Assembly: GCF_034008315.1 (NCBI RefSeq)
Contig: NZ_CP125377.1
Location: forward strand, 4,962,501 to 5,026,500
Direction: 5' to 3'
DNA: 64,000 nt
Origin: Pseudomonas sp. P8_241
GTDB taxonomy: Bacteria; Pseudomonadota; Gammaproteobacteria; Pseudomonadales; Pseudomonadaceae
The notes beneath the pieces are model-generated. The model did not search any database. It was not told the origin of the DNA and was given only the letters and a program-made list of their open reading frames with translations. A program made the translations under genes and the position numbers. Below are positions 8,161 to 16,544 of the stretch, one piece after another (positions within the stretch are counted from its first letter, which is position 1; each line of letters starts with the position of its first letter).

Positions 8161-9363
8161 ATGTCAAAGAAGTCCCGCTCAAAAATCTGGTTTCTGGTCC
8201 ATAGCTGGCTGGCGTTGCCGATCTGGTTTTTCGTATTGATCGTCTGTGTAACCGGCACTCTCGCGGTCGTCAGCCAGGAGATCGTCTGGCTGGCCAACCC
8301 GTCCATGCGCGCCAGCCAGCCTTCCGATGATGCACCGCTGCTCAGCTATCAGCAGGTTCTCGACGCTATTCACAAGGCCGAGCCACAAACCGTGGTGGAA
8401 AGCATCAGCCGCCCCGACGAGTCGCATTTTGCCCTCGACGTCAGAGTCAGCTACCCCGACGGAAAATCGGTGGTGATTTACGTCAACCCGTACAGCGGCG
8501 TCATTCAGGGTGTAGCGCCGGAATTCAATTTCCAGGCATTCACCCGCGCGCTTCACGGCTGGTGGCTGGTGCCGTTTACCAATGGCTACAGCTGGGGCTG
8601 GTATCTGGTGTCGTTTCTGGGGTTGCCCCTATTGGCTTCACTGGTGACGGGGCTGGTTGTCTACAAACGTTTCTGGAAAGGCTTTTTCCGCCCGACCCTG
8701 CGCATACGCCACGGTGCCCGGATTTTCTGGGGCGACTTCCACCGTTTGAGCGGCATCTGGTCGATCTGGTTTATTGCGGTCATTTCCGTCACCGGTACCT
8801 GGTTTCTGATCGAGGCATTCATGTTCGATAACCAGGTGTCGATCTCCACCGAAAAAATCATCCCCGCGATGTCCCGTGAAGCCGTACCGCTGTCGGCCGA
8901 CGGCACGCCGCCAGCGCGCATCGACCTTGATCGCGCAATTGAAATTGCCTCGCAAAAGATCTCCGGGCTGGAAGCAAGCTTTGTCAGCCTGCCGGGTAAT
9001 GCCTATAGCCATATGGATGTCGGCGGACGCGGTTGGTATCCGCTGATGTTCCAGACCGCCACCCTCAACCCGTACAGCGGAGAAATCGCTGCCACACGGC
9101 TGATCTCGGACCGCTCGGCACTGGAGTTCGTCACCGAGTCGATGCGCCCGTTGCATACCGGCGACTTCGGCGGGCTTTGGATCAAGCTGATCTGGGCCTT
9201 CTTCGGCCTTCTGTTGAGCATGATGGTCCTGAGCGGCTTGCTGATCTGGACCAAACGCACCGCGTTGGCCACCGCCAATGCTTTGAAGCGCAGCAACAAA
9301 AAACAACACGCCACGAAAACCCAAACAGCTCTGAGCAACGAACCGTCGGAGGCTAACCTGTGA
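8161..9363 (+). CDS. fpvG: FpvG, PepSY-associated inner-membrane ferripyoverdine reductase
   Basis: A 400-residue PepSY-TM protein: a membrane helix at about residues 15-38, periplasmic PepSY regions, further helices at about 155-180 and 205-230, and a last one near 345-370. It heads an eight-gene string in exactly the order fpvGHJK-fpvCDEF of P. aeruginosa (PA2403-PA2410), where FpvG is known to be the inner-membrane reductase that turns ferripyoverdine Fe(III) to Fe(II) in the periplasm. The ATG at 8161 is chosen because the longer open frame upstream has no membrane-protein character. The stop overlaps the GTG of the next gene (GTGA). Confidence 0.88.
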   Translation: MSKKSRSKIWFLVHSWLALPIWFFVLIVCVTGTLAVVSQEIVWLANPSMRASQPSDDAPLLSYQQVLDAIHKAEPQTVVESISRPDESHFALDVRVSYPDGKSVVIYVNPYSGVIQGVAPEFNFQAFTRALHGWWLVPFTNGYSWGWYLVSFLGLPLLASLVTGLVVYKRFWKGFFRPTLRIRHGARIFWGDFHRLSGIWSIWFIAVISVTGTWFLIEAFMFDNQVSISTEKIIPAMSREAVPLSADGTPPARIDLDRAIEIASQKISGLEASFVSLPGNAYSHMDVGGRGWYPLMFQTATLNPYSGEIAATRLISDRSALEFVTESMRPLHTGDFGGLWIKLIWAFFGLLLSMMVLSGLLIWTKRTALATANALKRSNKKQHATKTQTALSNEPSEANL

Positions 9364-9899
9364 GCAATGTCACTGCTGCCCCTCAAGCTTCCCGTCTGCG
9401 CGTGTTCTGGCATAAATGGCGCTTCCACCTGAACATCCTGCTGCTCCTCATTCCGTTGGGGTTCATGCCCAAGTACTTCGCCGACGAGGCGTTGCAGCGT
9501 GGTGACAGCGGTCTGGGCCAGCGGGAGGTCGGCGAAGTGCAAGTCGGCCCCTGGAGCCTGCGCCTGGCGGAACTGCGCAACGAAGCTCCGCTCAATAGCC
9601 CGGCCGGCCACATGAAGAACTTCAACGCAGCGCTCTGCGACACCTGTATCGACCAGGTCAAGGCGACTTACCTGCGCATCGGCAAGCCCCGCAGTCTGCG
9701 CGCCGCCGGGGTGATTTTCTTCGGCACACCGTACCGCATGAGCGCCATGCTGCCGGTTCCCGAAAAGACCACGGCCGACGCTCAGCTGTGGATCACCATG
9801 GAAGGCTGGGACGGCAGCATGCATCAGGCATCCATTCCTTTGAACCAGGCATCCCCCGCAACCGTCGCCTGGCTGAGTAAACAAGGAGGCAAACCATGA
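9360..9899 (+). CDS. fpvH: FpvH, accessory protein of ferripyoverdine reduction
   Basis: A 179-residue protein with a basic N-terminus and a single membrane anchor (about residues 20-40), the rest periplasmic, including one CDTC pair near residues 96-99 that could bind metal or form a disulfide. It starts with GTG overlapping the fpvG stop by four bases and its own stop overlaps fpvJ. Position and size match FpvH (PA2404), reported to work with FpvG in iron release from pyoverdine. It has no well-characterised domain of its own; the assignment rests on gene order and topology. Confidence 0.8.
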   Translation: MSNVTAAPQASRLRVFWHKWRFHLNILLLLIPLGFMPKYFADEALQRGDSGLGQREVGEVQVGPWSLRLAELRNEAPLNSPAGHMKNFNAALCDTCIDQVKATYLRIGKPRSLRAAGVIFFGTPYRMSAMLPVPEKTTADAQLWITMEGWDGSMHQASIPLNQASPATVAWLSKQGGKP

Positions 9900-10225
9900 C
9901 CCGCATTTCCCGCCCTCTCCACGCGGTTTTGCTGCTGCTTTGTGCAGGTTTCAGTGCCAGCGCCCTGGCCCACAACCCGATGTGCGAATGCAAGGCCATC
10001 GACGCCGAGCAGATCAAATGCACCGGCGGTTTTTCCGACGGCAGCGGCGCACCGGGTGTCACCCTTGACGTGATCGGTTACGACGAAACCATCCTCGTAC
10101 CCGGCAAGCTGGGCGCCGACTCGACCGTGACCTTCAAGAAACCCGGCGCCGAGTTTTATGTGCTGTTCGATGCAGGCCCTGGCCATGTCGTTGAAATCGA
10201 CCAAGCGGACATCGAGGCACCATGA
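9896..10225 (+). CDS. fpvJ: FpvJ, small periplasmic protein of the fpv system
   Basis: A 109-residue secreted protein with a Sec signal peptide cleaved after ALA at about residue 22. The mature part begins HNPMCECKAIDAEQIKCTGG and has three Cys in a short N-terminal stretch, followed by a beta-rich domain. ATGA overlap with fpvH and again with fpvK shows translational coupling. It matches PA2405 (FpvJ), described as a periplasmic partner of the FpvG reduction complex. No enzymatic motif is visible. Confidence 0.8.
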   Translation: MTRISRPLHAVLLLLCAGFSASALAHNPMCECKAIDAEQIKCTGGFSDGSGAPGVTLDVIGYDETILVPGKLGADSTVTFKKPGAEFYVLFDAGPGHVVEIDQADIEAP

Positions 10226-10794
10226 GTACGCCAACCACTCAAATCGTCCGCCCGGCCGGGGCCGGCCACGAAACCCTCTACGTTCTGCTGCTGTGCCTGA
10301 TGATTCTGGCGATTGCCGGTTCGGTGGTGCTCTGGCGCGGCGAGCCCCATGAGGTGAGCAGCGTCAACAGTCATCAACTGGACGCCCGTCGCGACCTCAG
10401 TGCTTCTGAGCAAGGCATCTACGCCGACCTGCGTGTAACACTGGACGAAATTCACCTTCTGCGTCAGGAAAAACAAGCGCTGCCAACACCTGAAACCCTC
10501 GCTGATGAGGGCTTTGCGCCATTTGCCCAGGACGCCAGCTCCGTCAGCCGCGGAGCACACGCCTGGCAGTTGCTCGACAGCAAGGCCTATTTCGGCCAGA
10601 GCCAGGCGCAAGGTGTCGCCGGTTCCTTCCTGATGCGCTTGACCGCAACAAACGACGCGCCAGACATCTGGCTCAACCGCGCAACCGACCTCAAGGCCCC
10701 TGCCGACCTCAGCGACGCCGCGCTTGAAAGTGCCGGCTGGCAGCAGATCGTCGCGCAATTCGATGCCGGCGTGACCCGCCAGCACAAGCATTGA
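10222..10794 (+). CDS. fpvK: FpvK, DUF6162-family membrane-anchored protein
   Basis: A 190-residue protein with one N-terminal membrane segment (about residues 20-40) and a periplasmic remainder without recognisable catalytic motifs, consistent with the DUF6162 family. Overlaps with fpvJ (ATGA) and with the open frame of fpvC place it in one operon. It occupies the FpvK position (PA2406), an inner-membrane component of the ferripyoverdine iron-release machinery. The C-terminus ends in basic residues and His. Confidence 0.8.
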   Translation: MSTPTTQIVRPAGAGHETLYVLLLCLMILAIAGSVVLWRGEPHEVSSVNSHQLDARRDLSASEQGIYADLRVTLDEIHLLRQEKQALPTPETLADEGFAPFAQDASSVSRGAHAWQLLDSKAYFGQSQAQGVAGSFLMRLTATNDAPDIWLNRATDLKAPADLSDAALESAGWQQIVAQFDAGVTRQHKH

Positions 10795-10829
10795 ACCCTC
10801 GCCTTTTCCCGAGAGAAGACCGCTTTCCC

Positions 10830-11756
10830 ATGCCCATTTCATCTCAACGTTCGTTCTTGCGCCTGCTGCTGGTCGGCCTGCTTGCCTGCCTGCTCCCAAC
10901 CCTGGCCAGTGCCGACGAGGCCAAGCGTCTGCGCATCGGCATCACCCTGCACCCTTATTACAGCTACGTGGCCAATATCGTCGGCGACAAGGCCGAAGTC
11001 GTGCCGCTGATTCCAGCCGGTTTCAACCCCCACGCCTACGAGCCTCGCGCCGAAGACATCAAGCGCATCAGCGGACTGGACGTGATCGTGCTCAATGGTG
11101 TCGGCCATGACGATTTCGCCGACCGCATGATCGCCGCCAGCGAAACCCCGAACGTCAAGGTGATCGAAGCCAACGAAAACGTACCGCTGCTGGCCGCCAC
11201 CGGTGTTGCCGCGCGCGGTGCGGGCAAGGTGGTGAACCCGCACACGTTCCTGTCGATCAGCGCGTCCATTGCCCAGGTCAACAATATCGCCCGGGAGCTG
11301 GGCAAGCTCGACCCGGTCAATGCCAGGACCTACACCGAGAACGCCCGCGCCTACGGCAAGCGCCTGCGCAAGATGCGCGCCGACGCCCTGGCCAAACTGA
11401 CCCAGGCGCCCAACGCCGAACTGCGCGTGGCCACGGTGCACGCCGCTTACGATTACCTGTTGCGCGAGTTTGGTCTGGAGGTCACCGCCGTAGTCGAACC
11501 GGCCCACGGCATCGAACCGAGCCCGAGCCAGCTGAAAAAAACCATCGACCAATTGCGTGAGCTGGACGTGAAAGTGATCTTCTCGGAGATGGATTTCCCT
11601 TCCGCCTACGTCGACACCATCCAGCGCGAATCCGGGGTAAAGCTGTATCCGCTGTCGCACATTTCCTACGGCGAATACACCGCCGAGAAGTACGAAAAGG
11701 AAATGACCGGCAACCTCGACACCGTGGTGCGGGCAATTCAGGAGTCCGGCGCATGA
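10830..11756 (+). CDS. fpvC: FpvC, periplasmic metal-binding protein (ZnuA/cluster-9 SBP)
   Basis: A 308-residue substrate-binding protein with a signal peptide ending LASA, about residue 28. Metal-binding His positions typical of cluster A-I proteins are visible in HPYYSYV, NPHAYEP and VNPHTFLS, plus Glu/Asp in FSEMDFPS. It resembles manganese/zinc binding proteins, but in the fpv context it is known to capture the Fe(II) released from pyoverdine and hand it to FpvDE. I start it at ATG 10830, where the signal peptide begins; an in-frame ATG at 10791 overlapping fpvK is also possible. ATGA overlap with fpvD. Confidence 0.88.
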   Translation: MPISSQRSFLRLLLVGLLACLLPTLASADEAKRLRIGITLHPYYSYVANIVGDKAEVVPLIPAGFNPHAYEPRAEDIKRISGLDVIVLNGVGHDDFADRMIAASETPNVKVIEANENVPLLAATGVAARGAGKVVNPHTFLSISASIAQVNNIARELGKLDPVNARTYTENARAYGKRLRKMRADALAKLTQAPNAELRVATVHAAYDYLLREFGLEVTAVVEPAHGIEPSPSQLKKTIDQLRELDVKVIFSEMDFPSAYVDTIQRESGVKLYPLSHISYGEYTAEKYEKEMTGNLDTVVRAIQESGA

Positions 11757-12601
11757 CCTCGAAAGAAACGCTCACCGCCCAGGACGCCGAACACCCTGTG
11801 GGAGCCAGCCTGCTGGCGAAGGGATCCGGTCAGTCAACATTTCCCTTGAATGACACACCGCTATCGCGAGCAAGCTCGCTCCTACAGTTTTCCGGGCCGA
11901 CGCTGGATTTCACCGGGGTCAGCCTGACGCTGGGGCGCACCACCATTCTCGACAACGTAACCTTCAAGGTGCAACCCGGCAGCGTGCATGCGCTGGTTGG
12001 CCCTAACGGTGGCGGCAAGAGTTCGCTGATCAAGACGTTGCTCGGGCAGATGCCGCATCAGGGCCGTTTGAGCCTGCAATGGCCCGCTGATCCGGGCACC
12101 ATCGGTTACGTCCCGCAAGCATTGGAGTTCGACCGCGGCCTGCCGATGACCGTCGATGACTTCATGGCTGCCATGTGCCAGCGGCGCCCGGCGTTCCTCG
12201 GCTTGAGCAAGCACTACGCGGCGGCGATTGGCGAGGCGCTGGAGCGTGTCGGCATGCAGGACAAGCGCAAACGACGCATGGGGGCGCTGTCCGGCGGCGA
12301 GCGTCAGCGGGTGTTGCTGGCTCAGGGGTTGATCCCTTCGCCGCAATTGCTGGTACTCGATGAGCCGATGTCGGCGCTTGATGAAGCCGGCATTCAGGTG
12401 TTCGAACGCTTGCTCGGCGACTGGCGTACGGCCGGGATTACCGTGCTGTGGATCGAACACGATCTGGAAGCCGTCGGGCGTCTGGCCAATCACGTGACGG
12501 GACTCAATCGTCGGGTGCTATTCGACGCCACGCCGAAACAGGCACTGACGCCGGAGCGTCTGCTGACGCTGTTTTCGACCCATCCCCGGAGCATTGCCTG
12601 A
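11753..12601 (+). CDS. fpvD: FpvD, ABC transporter ATPase with REP-derived N-terminal extension
   Basis: A 282-residue ABC ATPase: Walker A GPNGGGKSS (about residues 83-91), Q-loop YVPQ, signature LSGGERQR (about 180), Walker B LLVLDEP and a switch His in WIEHD. The ABC fold proper begins near LDFTGVSL at about residue 51. The first ~45 residues include PVGASLLAK and SRASSLLQ, which are simply translated REP repeats: a REP doublet at 11796-11887 lies in frame between the ATG (overlapping fpvC) and the conserved domain. Without it the protein would be of normal length, about 240-250 residues. It should energise FpvE for iron uptake. Confidence 0.9.
   Translation: MTSKETLTAQDAEHPVGASLLAKGSGQSTFPLNDTPLSRASSLLQFSGPTLDFTGVSLTLGRTTILDNVTFKVQPGSVHALVGPNGGGKSSLIKTLLGQMPHQGRLSLQWPADPGTIGYVPQALEFDRGLPMTVDDFMAAMCQRRPAFLGLSKHYAAAIGEALERVGMQDKRKRRMGALSGGERQRVLLAQGLIPSPQLLVLDEPMSALDEAGIQVFERLLGDWRTAGITVLWIEHDLEAVGRLANHVTGLNRRVLFDATPKQALTPERLLTLFSTHPRSIA
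11796..11887. repeat. REP doublet inside the fpvD coding sequence
   Basis: A GTGGGAGCCAGCCTGCTGGCGA copy (degenerate; 11798-11819) and an oppositely oriented TCGCGAGCAAGCTCGCTC copy (about 11863-11880) flank about 45 bases. Both are of the kind normally found between pseudomonad genes. Here the whole pair is open in the fpvD frame and adds about 30 residues. Confidence 0.85.
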
Positions 12602-13500
12602 TGAGTTACGAAGCTTTTCGTTTGATGGTTCAGGGTTGGGCTTCATCCGGGTATCTGCCCGAAGCCCTCGCCTACGGATTCGTGGTCAACGCGTTGCTCG
12701 CCGGCCTGCTGATCGGCCCGGTGCTGGGCGGCTTGGGCACATTGGTGGTGGTCAAGCGCTTTGCATTTTTCTCCGAAGCCGTGGGGCACGCTGCATTGAC
12801 CGGCGTGGCCATTGGCATATTGCTCGGCGAACCCTACACCGGTCCTTACGGCAGCCTGTTCGGCTACTGCCTGTTGTTCGGCATCCTGCTCAACTACCTG
12901 CGCAACCGCACCGGTCTGGCGCCGGATACGCTGATCGGCGTGTTCCTCTCGGTATCGCTGGCGTTGGGGGCCAGCCTGCTGCTGATTCTGGCGGGCAAGA
13001 TCAACGTGCACATTCTGGAGAACGTGCTGTTCGGCTCGGTACTGACCGTCAATGGCAATGACCTCGCCGTGCTGGCAATTGTCGGCTCGCTGGTGATGGC
13101 GCTGGCCTTGCCGCTGTACAACCGCATCATGCTCGCCAGCTTCAACCCGCAGCTGGCGGCGGTTCGTGGTGTGGCAGTAAAGACCCTGGATTACCTGTTC
13201 GTGATTCTGGTGACACTGATCACCGTTGCCGCAGTGAAAGTCATTGGCGCCATTCTGGTGGGCGCCCTGCTGGTGATACCGGCGGCAGCGGCACGCTTGC
13301 TCAGCCAATCGTTGAAAGGTTTCTTCTGGTGCTCGGTGCTGATCGCCACGGTCAGCACCCTGTGCGGAATTCTCGCGCCGATTGTCTTCGACCTGCCGAT
13401 CCCGTCCGGCGCCGCGATCATTCTAGTGGCTGGCATTGCTTTCGCCCTGTCCGCCATCGCGCGCGGTGTCGTCCCCAGCCTGAAAGGGAACCTCGGATAA
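12601..13500 (+). CDS. fpvE: FpvE, metal ABC transporter permease
   Basis: A 299-residue ABC-3 family permease of the ZnuB/MntB type with about eight membrane segments; the conserved FFSEAVGHAALTGVAIG and the IGAILVGALLVIPAAAARLLS block near residues 220-240 are typical. The ATG overlaps the fpvD stop by one base (TGATG), so an open frame that extends upstream inside fpvD is not the gene. With FpvD it forms the inner-membrane channel for iron freed from pyoverdine. The stop codon abuts the fpvF start. Confidence 0.9.
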   Translation: MSYEAFRLMVQGWASSGYLPEALAYGFVVNALLAGLLIGPVLGGLGTLVVVKRFAFFSEAVGHAALTGVAIGILLGEPYTGPYGSLFGYCLLFGILLNYLRNRTGLAPDTLIGVFLSVSLALGASLLLILAGKINVHILENVLFGSVLTVNGNDLAVLAIVGSLVMALALPLYNRIMLASFNPQLAAVRGVAVKTLDYLFVILVTLITVAAVKVIGAILVGALLVIPAAAARLLSQSLKGFFWCSVLIATVSTLCGILAPIVFDLPIPSGAAIILVAGIAFALSAIARGVVPSLKGNLG

Positions 13501-14403
13501 ATGTCATTTTCTCTGCGTCAACTGACCCTGGCCATCGCACTGTGCGCACTGGCTACCACAACATTAGCGGCTGATGGCGGCAAACCTCTGCGCGTACTGG
13601 CCTCGCTACCGATCACCTACGGACTCGGCGAAGTGCTGCTCAAGGGCACTGATGTCAGCCTCGAACGCGCCGCGCCAGCCAATCTGCCCGGAAGCCGCCA
13701 GACCGCGTACTTCACCGGTCGCGGTGCGCCTGCGCTGACGAAACTGGCGACGGACGCCGATGCGGTGATTGGCTTGCGCTCGTTGTGGCCGGACGATCCG
13801 CTGTATCCGATTTCCCGTCGCAGCAATATCCGTATCATCGAAGTCGATGCCGCCCGCCCCGTCGACGGCGCCCTGCCCGGCATTGCCGTGCAGCCAGGCA
13901 ACAAAGTCGACGGCCTGAATAGCCAACCATGGTTGTCCAGCAACAACATGGGACGCATGGCGGACGTGATGGCCGCGGACCTGGTGCGCCTGGCGCCGCA
14001 GGCAAAACCGAAAATCGAGGCCAACCTCGCGGCCCTCAAGCAGCGCTTGCTCAAACTCAGTGCCACCAGCGAAGCGCAGTTGGCCAGCGCCGACAACCTC
14101 AGCGTGATGAGCTTGAGCGATCACTTCGGCTACCTGATTGGCGGACTGAATCTGGAGCTGGTCGGGCTCGACGCAAGGCCGGATGCCGAATGGACACCGG
14201 AGGCTCTCAAGGAATTGGGCGTACAGCTCAAAGACAATGATGTGGCGGTGGTGCTGCATCACCGGCAGCCGTCGCAGGCCCTGAAAGCGGTGATTACCGA
14301 GGCGGGTAGCCGATTGGTGGTGTTGAGTATCGACGCCGACGATCCGGTGGCGGAACTTGAAGGGAATGTGGATTTGCTGATCAAGGGTTTGAGCGGCGTT
14401 TAA
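13501..14403 (+). CDS. fpvF: FpvF, second periplasmic substrate-binding protein
   Basis: A 300-residue protein with a Sec signal peptide (about 23 residues, ending TLAAD) and a ZnuA-like fold; the conserved block SDHFGYLIGGLNLELVGL is visible near residue 205. It lacks the full His set of FpvC. In P. aeruginosa the homologous FpvF binds the siderophore and forms a complex with FpvC, so two binding proteins serve one transporter. Its ATG follows the fpvE stop with no gap. It closes the operon: a REP doublet and a hairpin terminator follow within 150 bases. Confidence 0.88.
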   Translation: MSFSLRQLTLAIALCALATTTLAADGGKPLRVLASLPITYGLGEVLLKGTDVSLERAAPANLPGSRQTAYFTGRGAPALTKLATDADAVIGLRSLWPDDPLYPISRRSNIRIIEVDAARPVDGALPGIAVQPGNKVDGLNSQPWLSSNNMGRMADVMAADLVRLAPQAKPKIEANLAALKQRLLKLSATSEAQLASADNLSVMSLSDHFGYLIGGLNLELVGLDARPDAEWTPEALKELGVQLKDNDVAVVLHHRQPSQALKAVITEAGSRLVVLSIDADDPVAELEGNVDLLIKGLSGV

Positions 14404-14422
14404 GGTCAGGACCGCGTTATCG

Positions 14423-14472
14423 TTCATCGCGAGCAGGCTCGCTCCTACAGGGAGCGAGCCTGCTCGCGAAGG
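14423..14472. repeat. REP doublet (GCGAGCAGGCTCGC family)
   Basis: CGCGAGCAGGCTCGCTCC at 14428-14445 is followed after 5 bases by its exact reverse complement at 14451-14468. The pair lies directly after the fpvF stop. Confidence 0.88.
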
Positions 14473-14506
14473 CAATCCATCAGCCAATAAAGATTCCAGG
14501 CATGAA

Positions 14507-14547
14507 AGAAGCCCGCCGACTGTCACCAGTCCAGCGGGCTTCTTTTT
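14507..14547. terminator. terminator between fpvF and the convergent mbtH gene
   Basis: Stem AGAAGCCCGC (14507-14516) pairs with GCGGGCTTCT (14534-14543), extended by an inner GACTG/CAGTC stem with a 4-base loop and followed by a T run. An A run on the other side lets it serve both converging transcripts. Confidence 0.85.
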
Positions 14548-14558
14548 GCCGCGACAAC

Positions 14559-14786
14559 TCAGTGCGCCACAGCCGCCTGCTCTTCCATCTTCTGACGCAG
14601 GCTCAACGGGCGCATGTCCGTCCAGGTCTCTTCGATGTAGGCCAGACAGTCCTTTTTCAGTCCGCTTTTGCCCACGGTGCGCCAGCCTTGTGGCACGGCT
14701 TTGTAGTCAGGCCAGATCGAGTATTGCTCTTCGTGGTTGACCACGACCTGAAAGAGGATGTCCTCGCGGTCGAATACTGACGTCAT
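14559..14786 (-). CDS. MbtH-like protein of the pyoverdine NRPS
   Basis: A 75-residue protein with every MbtH signature: [19 protein letters not shown] near residues 17-35, the late [14 protein letters not shown] block and three conserved Trp residues. MbtH proteins bind NRPS adenylation domains and are needed for their folding or activity. It matches PA2412, required for pyoverdine in P. aeruginosa, and sits directly downstream of pvdH on the same strand with its own IS box at 14847-14870. It is a helper for PvdL and the other pyoverdine synthetases. Confidence 0.93.
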   Translation of the reverse strand: MTSVFDREDILFQVVVNHEEQYSIWPDYKAVPQGWRTVGKSGLKKDCLAYIEETWTDMRPLSLRQKMEEQAAVAH

Positions 14787-14846
14787 GCTATGTCTCCATC
14801 GTTCTAGGGCAGGCTGCGCTGTGTGCGCAGTCGTTATGTAGAAGGA

Positions 14847-14870
14847 ACGTTGTACGCGCCGGAAAATTTA
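14847..14870 (-). promoter_or_regulatory. IS box (PvdS promoter) before the mbtH gene
   Basis: On the minus strand: TAAAT at 14870-14866, 16 bases, CGT at 14849-14847, an exact match to the PvdS-dependent consensus TAAAT-N16-CGT. The first three bases of the box are the TAA stop codon of pvdH (14870-14868). It lies about 60 bases before the mbtH start. Confidence 0.85.
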
Positions 14871-16274
14871 GAGCGCGGCGGTGGCAGCGGCCAAAGCCCG
14901 GCCGAAAATCTCGCCAACCCTGTCGACCTCAGCAGCGGTGATCACCAGCGGCGGCAGGAAACGCACCACCGCGCCGTGCCGACCGCCCAACTCCAGAATC
15001 AAGCCACGCTTGAGACATTCGCGCTGCACCAGCGGCGCCAGGCGCGCGAAGGCCGGTGGATGACCCAGAGCGTCCAGCGCACCGGCCGGATCGACCAGCT
15101 CCACACCCAGCATCAAGCCGCGACCGCGAATGTCGCCCATCTGCGGGAAGTACCGTTGCAGGATGCGCAGGTGCTCGACCAACCGCGCGCCCATCGCGGC
15201 AGTGTGTTCGCACACTTTGTGCTCAACCAGATAACGCATGACGGCGGAACCGGCGGCCATTGCCATTTGGTTGCCACGGAAAGTCCCCGCGTGGGCGCCC
15301 GGCAGCCAGGTGTCGAGCCAGTCGCGGTAGACCACCACCGCCAGCGGCAGGCTGCCGCCGATGGCTTTGGACATCACCACCACATCGGGAATGATCCCGG
15401 CGTGTTCGAAGGCAAACATCTTGCCAGTGCGGGCGAAACCGCTCTGGATTTCGTCGACGATCAACGCCACGCCTGCCTGCTCGGTGATCCGGCGCAAACC
15501 ACGCAACCAGTCCAGATCGGCCGGGATCACCCCGCCCTCGCCCTGCACCACTTCAACGATCACCGCCGCCGGTAATTGCACGCCGGCCTCGGGATCGTTG
15601 AGCAGGTTTTCCAGGTAGTTCAGATTGGCCTTGATGCCTTGGGCACCGCCTAATCCGAATGGACAACGGTAATCGTAGGGAAACGGCATGAACTGCACGC
15701 CGCTGCTGAGCAACGCGCCCAGAGGCTTTTTCGGGCCCAGGCTGCCCATCAGGCTCAATGCGCCTTGGCTCATGCCGTGATAACCGCCCTGAAACGACAG
15801 CACCGTGCTGCGACCGGTGGCAGTGCGCACCAGTTTCAGTGCGGCTTCGACAGCGTCGGTGCCGGTCGGGCCACAGAACTGGATCCTCGCTTCAGCGGCC
15901 AATGCCGGTGGCAGCAGGCCGAACAAGTCTTGAACGAACTGATCTTTCACCGGAGTGGTCAGGTCGAGGGTGTGCAGCGGCAACTCATCACTCAGCACTT
16001 GCTGGATGGCTTCGATCACTACCGGGTGGTTATGCCCAAGGGCCAATGTTCCGGCGCCGGCAAGGCAGTCGATAAAGGTGCGGCCTTCGACATCTTCGAC
16101 ATACAGGCCCTTGGCGCGCTTGAGTGCCAAGGGAATGCGTCGCGGGTAGCTGCGGGCGTTGGATTCCTGCCGGCTCTGACGGGCCAGCAAAGGCGATTCG
16201 TTGAACTGGTAAAGCGTTTCGGTCGGGGCGACCCGGGCCGGCTGATCTTCGATAAGGCTGGTAGCGACTGACAT
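14868..16274 (-). CDS. pvdH: PvdH, L-2,4-diaminobutyrate:2-oxoglutarate aminotransferase
   Basis: A 468-residue class III PLP aminotransferase. Substrate-side and cofactor motifs include FCGPTGTDAVEAALKL, IVDEIQSGFARTGKMFAF and the Schiff-base Lys in VVMSKAIGGSLPLA (about residue 309). It makes L-2,4-diaminobutyrate from aspartate semialdehyde and glutamate; the product is the Dab unit of the pyoverdine chromophore precursor, used by PvdL module 3. I start it at the ATG at 16274 (GAGGGG upstream); the frame is open a further 26 codons. An exact IS box lies about 100 bases upstream. Confidence 0.93.
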   Translation of the reverse strand: MSVATSLIEDQPARVAPTETLYQFNESPLLARQSRQESNARSYPRRIPLALKRAKGLYVEDVEGRTFIDCLAGAGTLALGHNHPVVIEAIQQVLSDELPLHTLDLTTPVKDQFVQDLFGLLPPALAAEARIQFCGPTGTDAVEAALKLVRTATGRSTVLSFQGGYHGMSQGALSLMGSLGPKKPLGALLSSGVQFMPFPYDYRCPFGLGGAQGIKANLNYLENLLNDPEAGVQLPAAVIVEVVQGEGGVIPADLDWLRGLRRITEQAGVALIVDEIQSGFARTGKMFAFEHAGIIPDVVVMSKAIGGSLPLAVVVYRDWLDTWLPGAHAGTFRGNQMAMAAGSAVMRYLVEHKVCEHTAAMGARLVEHLRILQRYFPQMGDIRGRGLMLGVELVDPAGALDALGHPPAFARLAPLVQRECLKRGLILELGGRHGAVVRFLPPLVITAAEVDRVGEIFGRALAAATAAL

Positions 16275-16376
16275 CTCTCGACCCCTCAATACGCTGTGAT
16301 AGTGACCAAAACTGCATACCGGGCAGGTGCGCATTGCGCTCACGGAGCGCACTTGTCAGGTTTTCCTGTTCTGGAA

Positions 16377-16400
16377 ACGCATCGGCGTCGAGAGGATTTA
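16377..16400 (-). promoter_or_regulatory. IS box (PvdS promoter) before pvdH
   Basis: Minus strand TAAAT at 16400-16396, exactly 16 bases, then CGT at 16379-16377. This is the perfect PvdS consensus, placed about 100 bases before the pvdH ATG. Confidence 0.88.
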
Positions 16401-16428
16401 GCCTTTTGACCGGCTTTCTCGGAGGCAC

Positions 16429-16538
16429 CCCAAGCCCTTGTAGGAGCGAGCCTGCTCGCGATAGCGGTGTATCAGGCAACATTGATGTTGACTGACACGA
16501 CGTCATCGCGAGCAGGCTCGCTCCTACAAGGGGTTGGG
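16429..16538. repeat. REP doublet with extended arms between dsbS and pvdH
   Basis: GTAGGAGCGAGCCTGCTCGCGAT (about 16440-16462) and its reverse complement (about 16505-16527) form arms of roughly 30 bp, because the inverted repeat extends beyond the REP core into CCAAGCCCTT/AAGGGGTTGG. It lies between the dsbS 3' end and the pvdH promoter and would form a strong stem in RNA. Confidence 0.88.
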
Positions 16539-16544
16539 TGTTTA

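Noticed and set aside
12448..12600. Upstream extension of the fpvE open frame
   Set aside because: It lies inside fpvD and lacks membrane-protein character; the ATG at 12601 overlaps the fpvD stop as expected for coupling.
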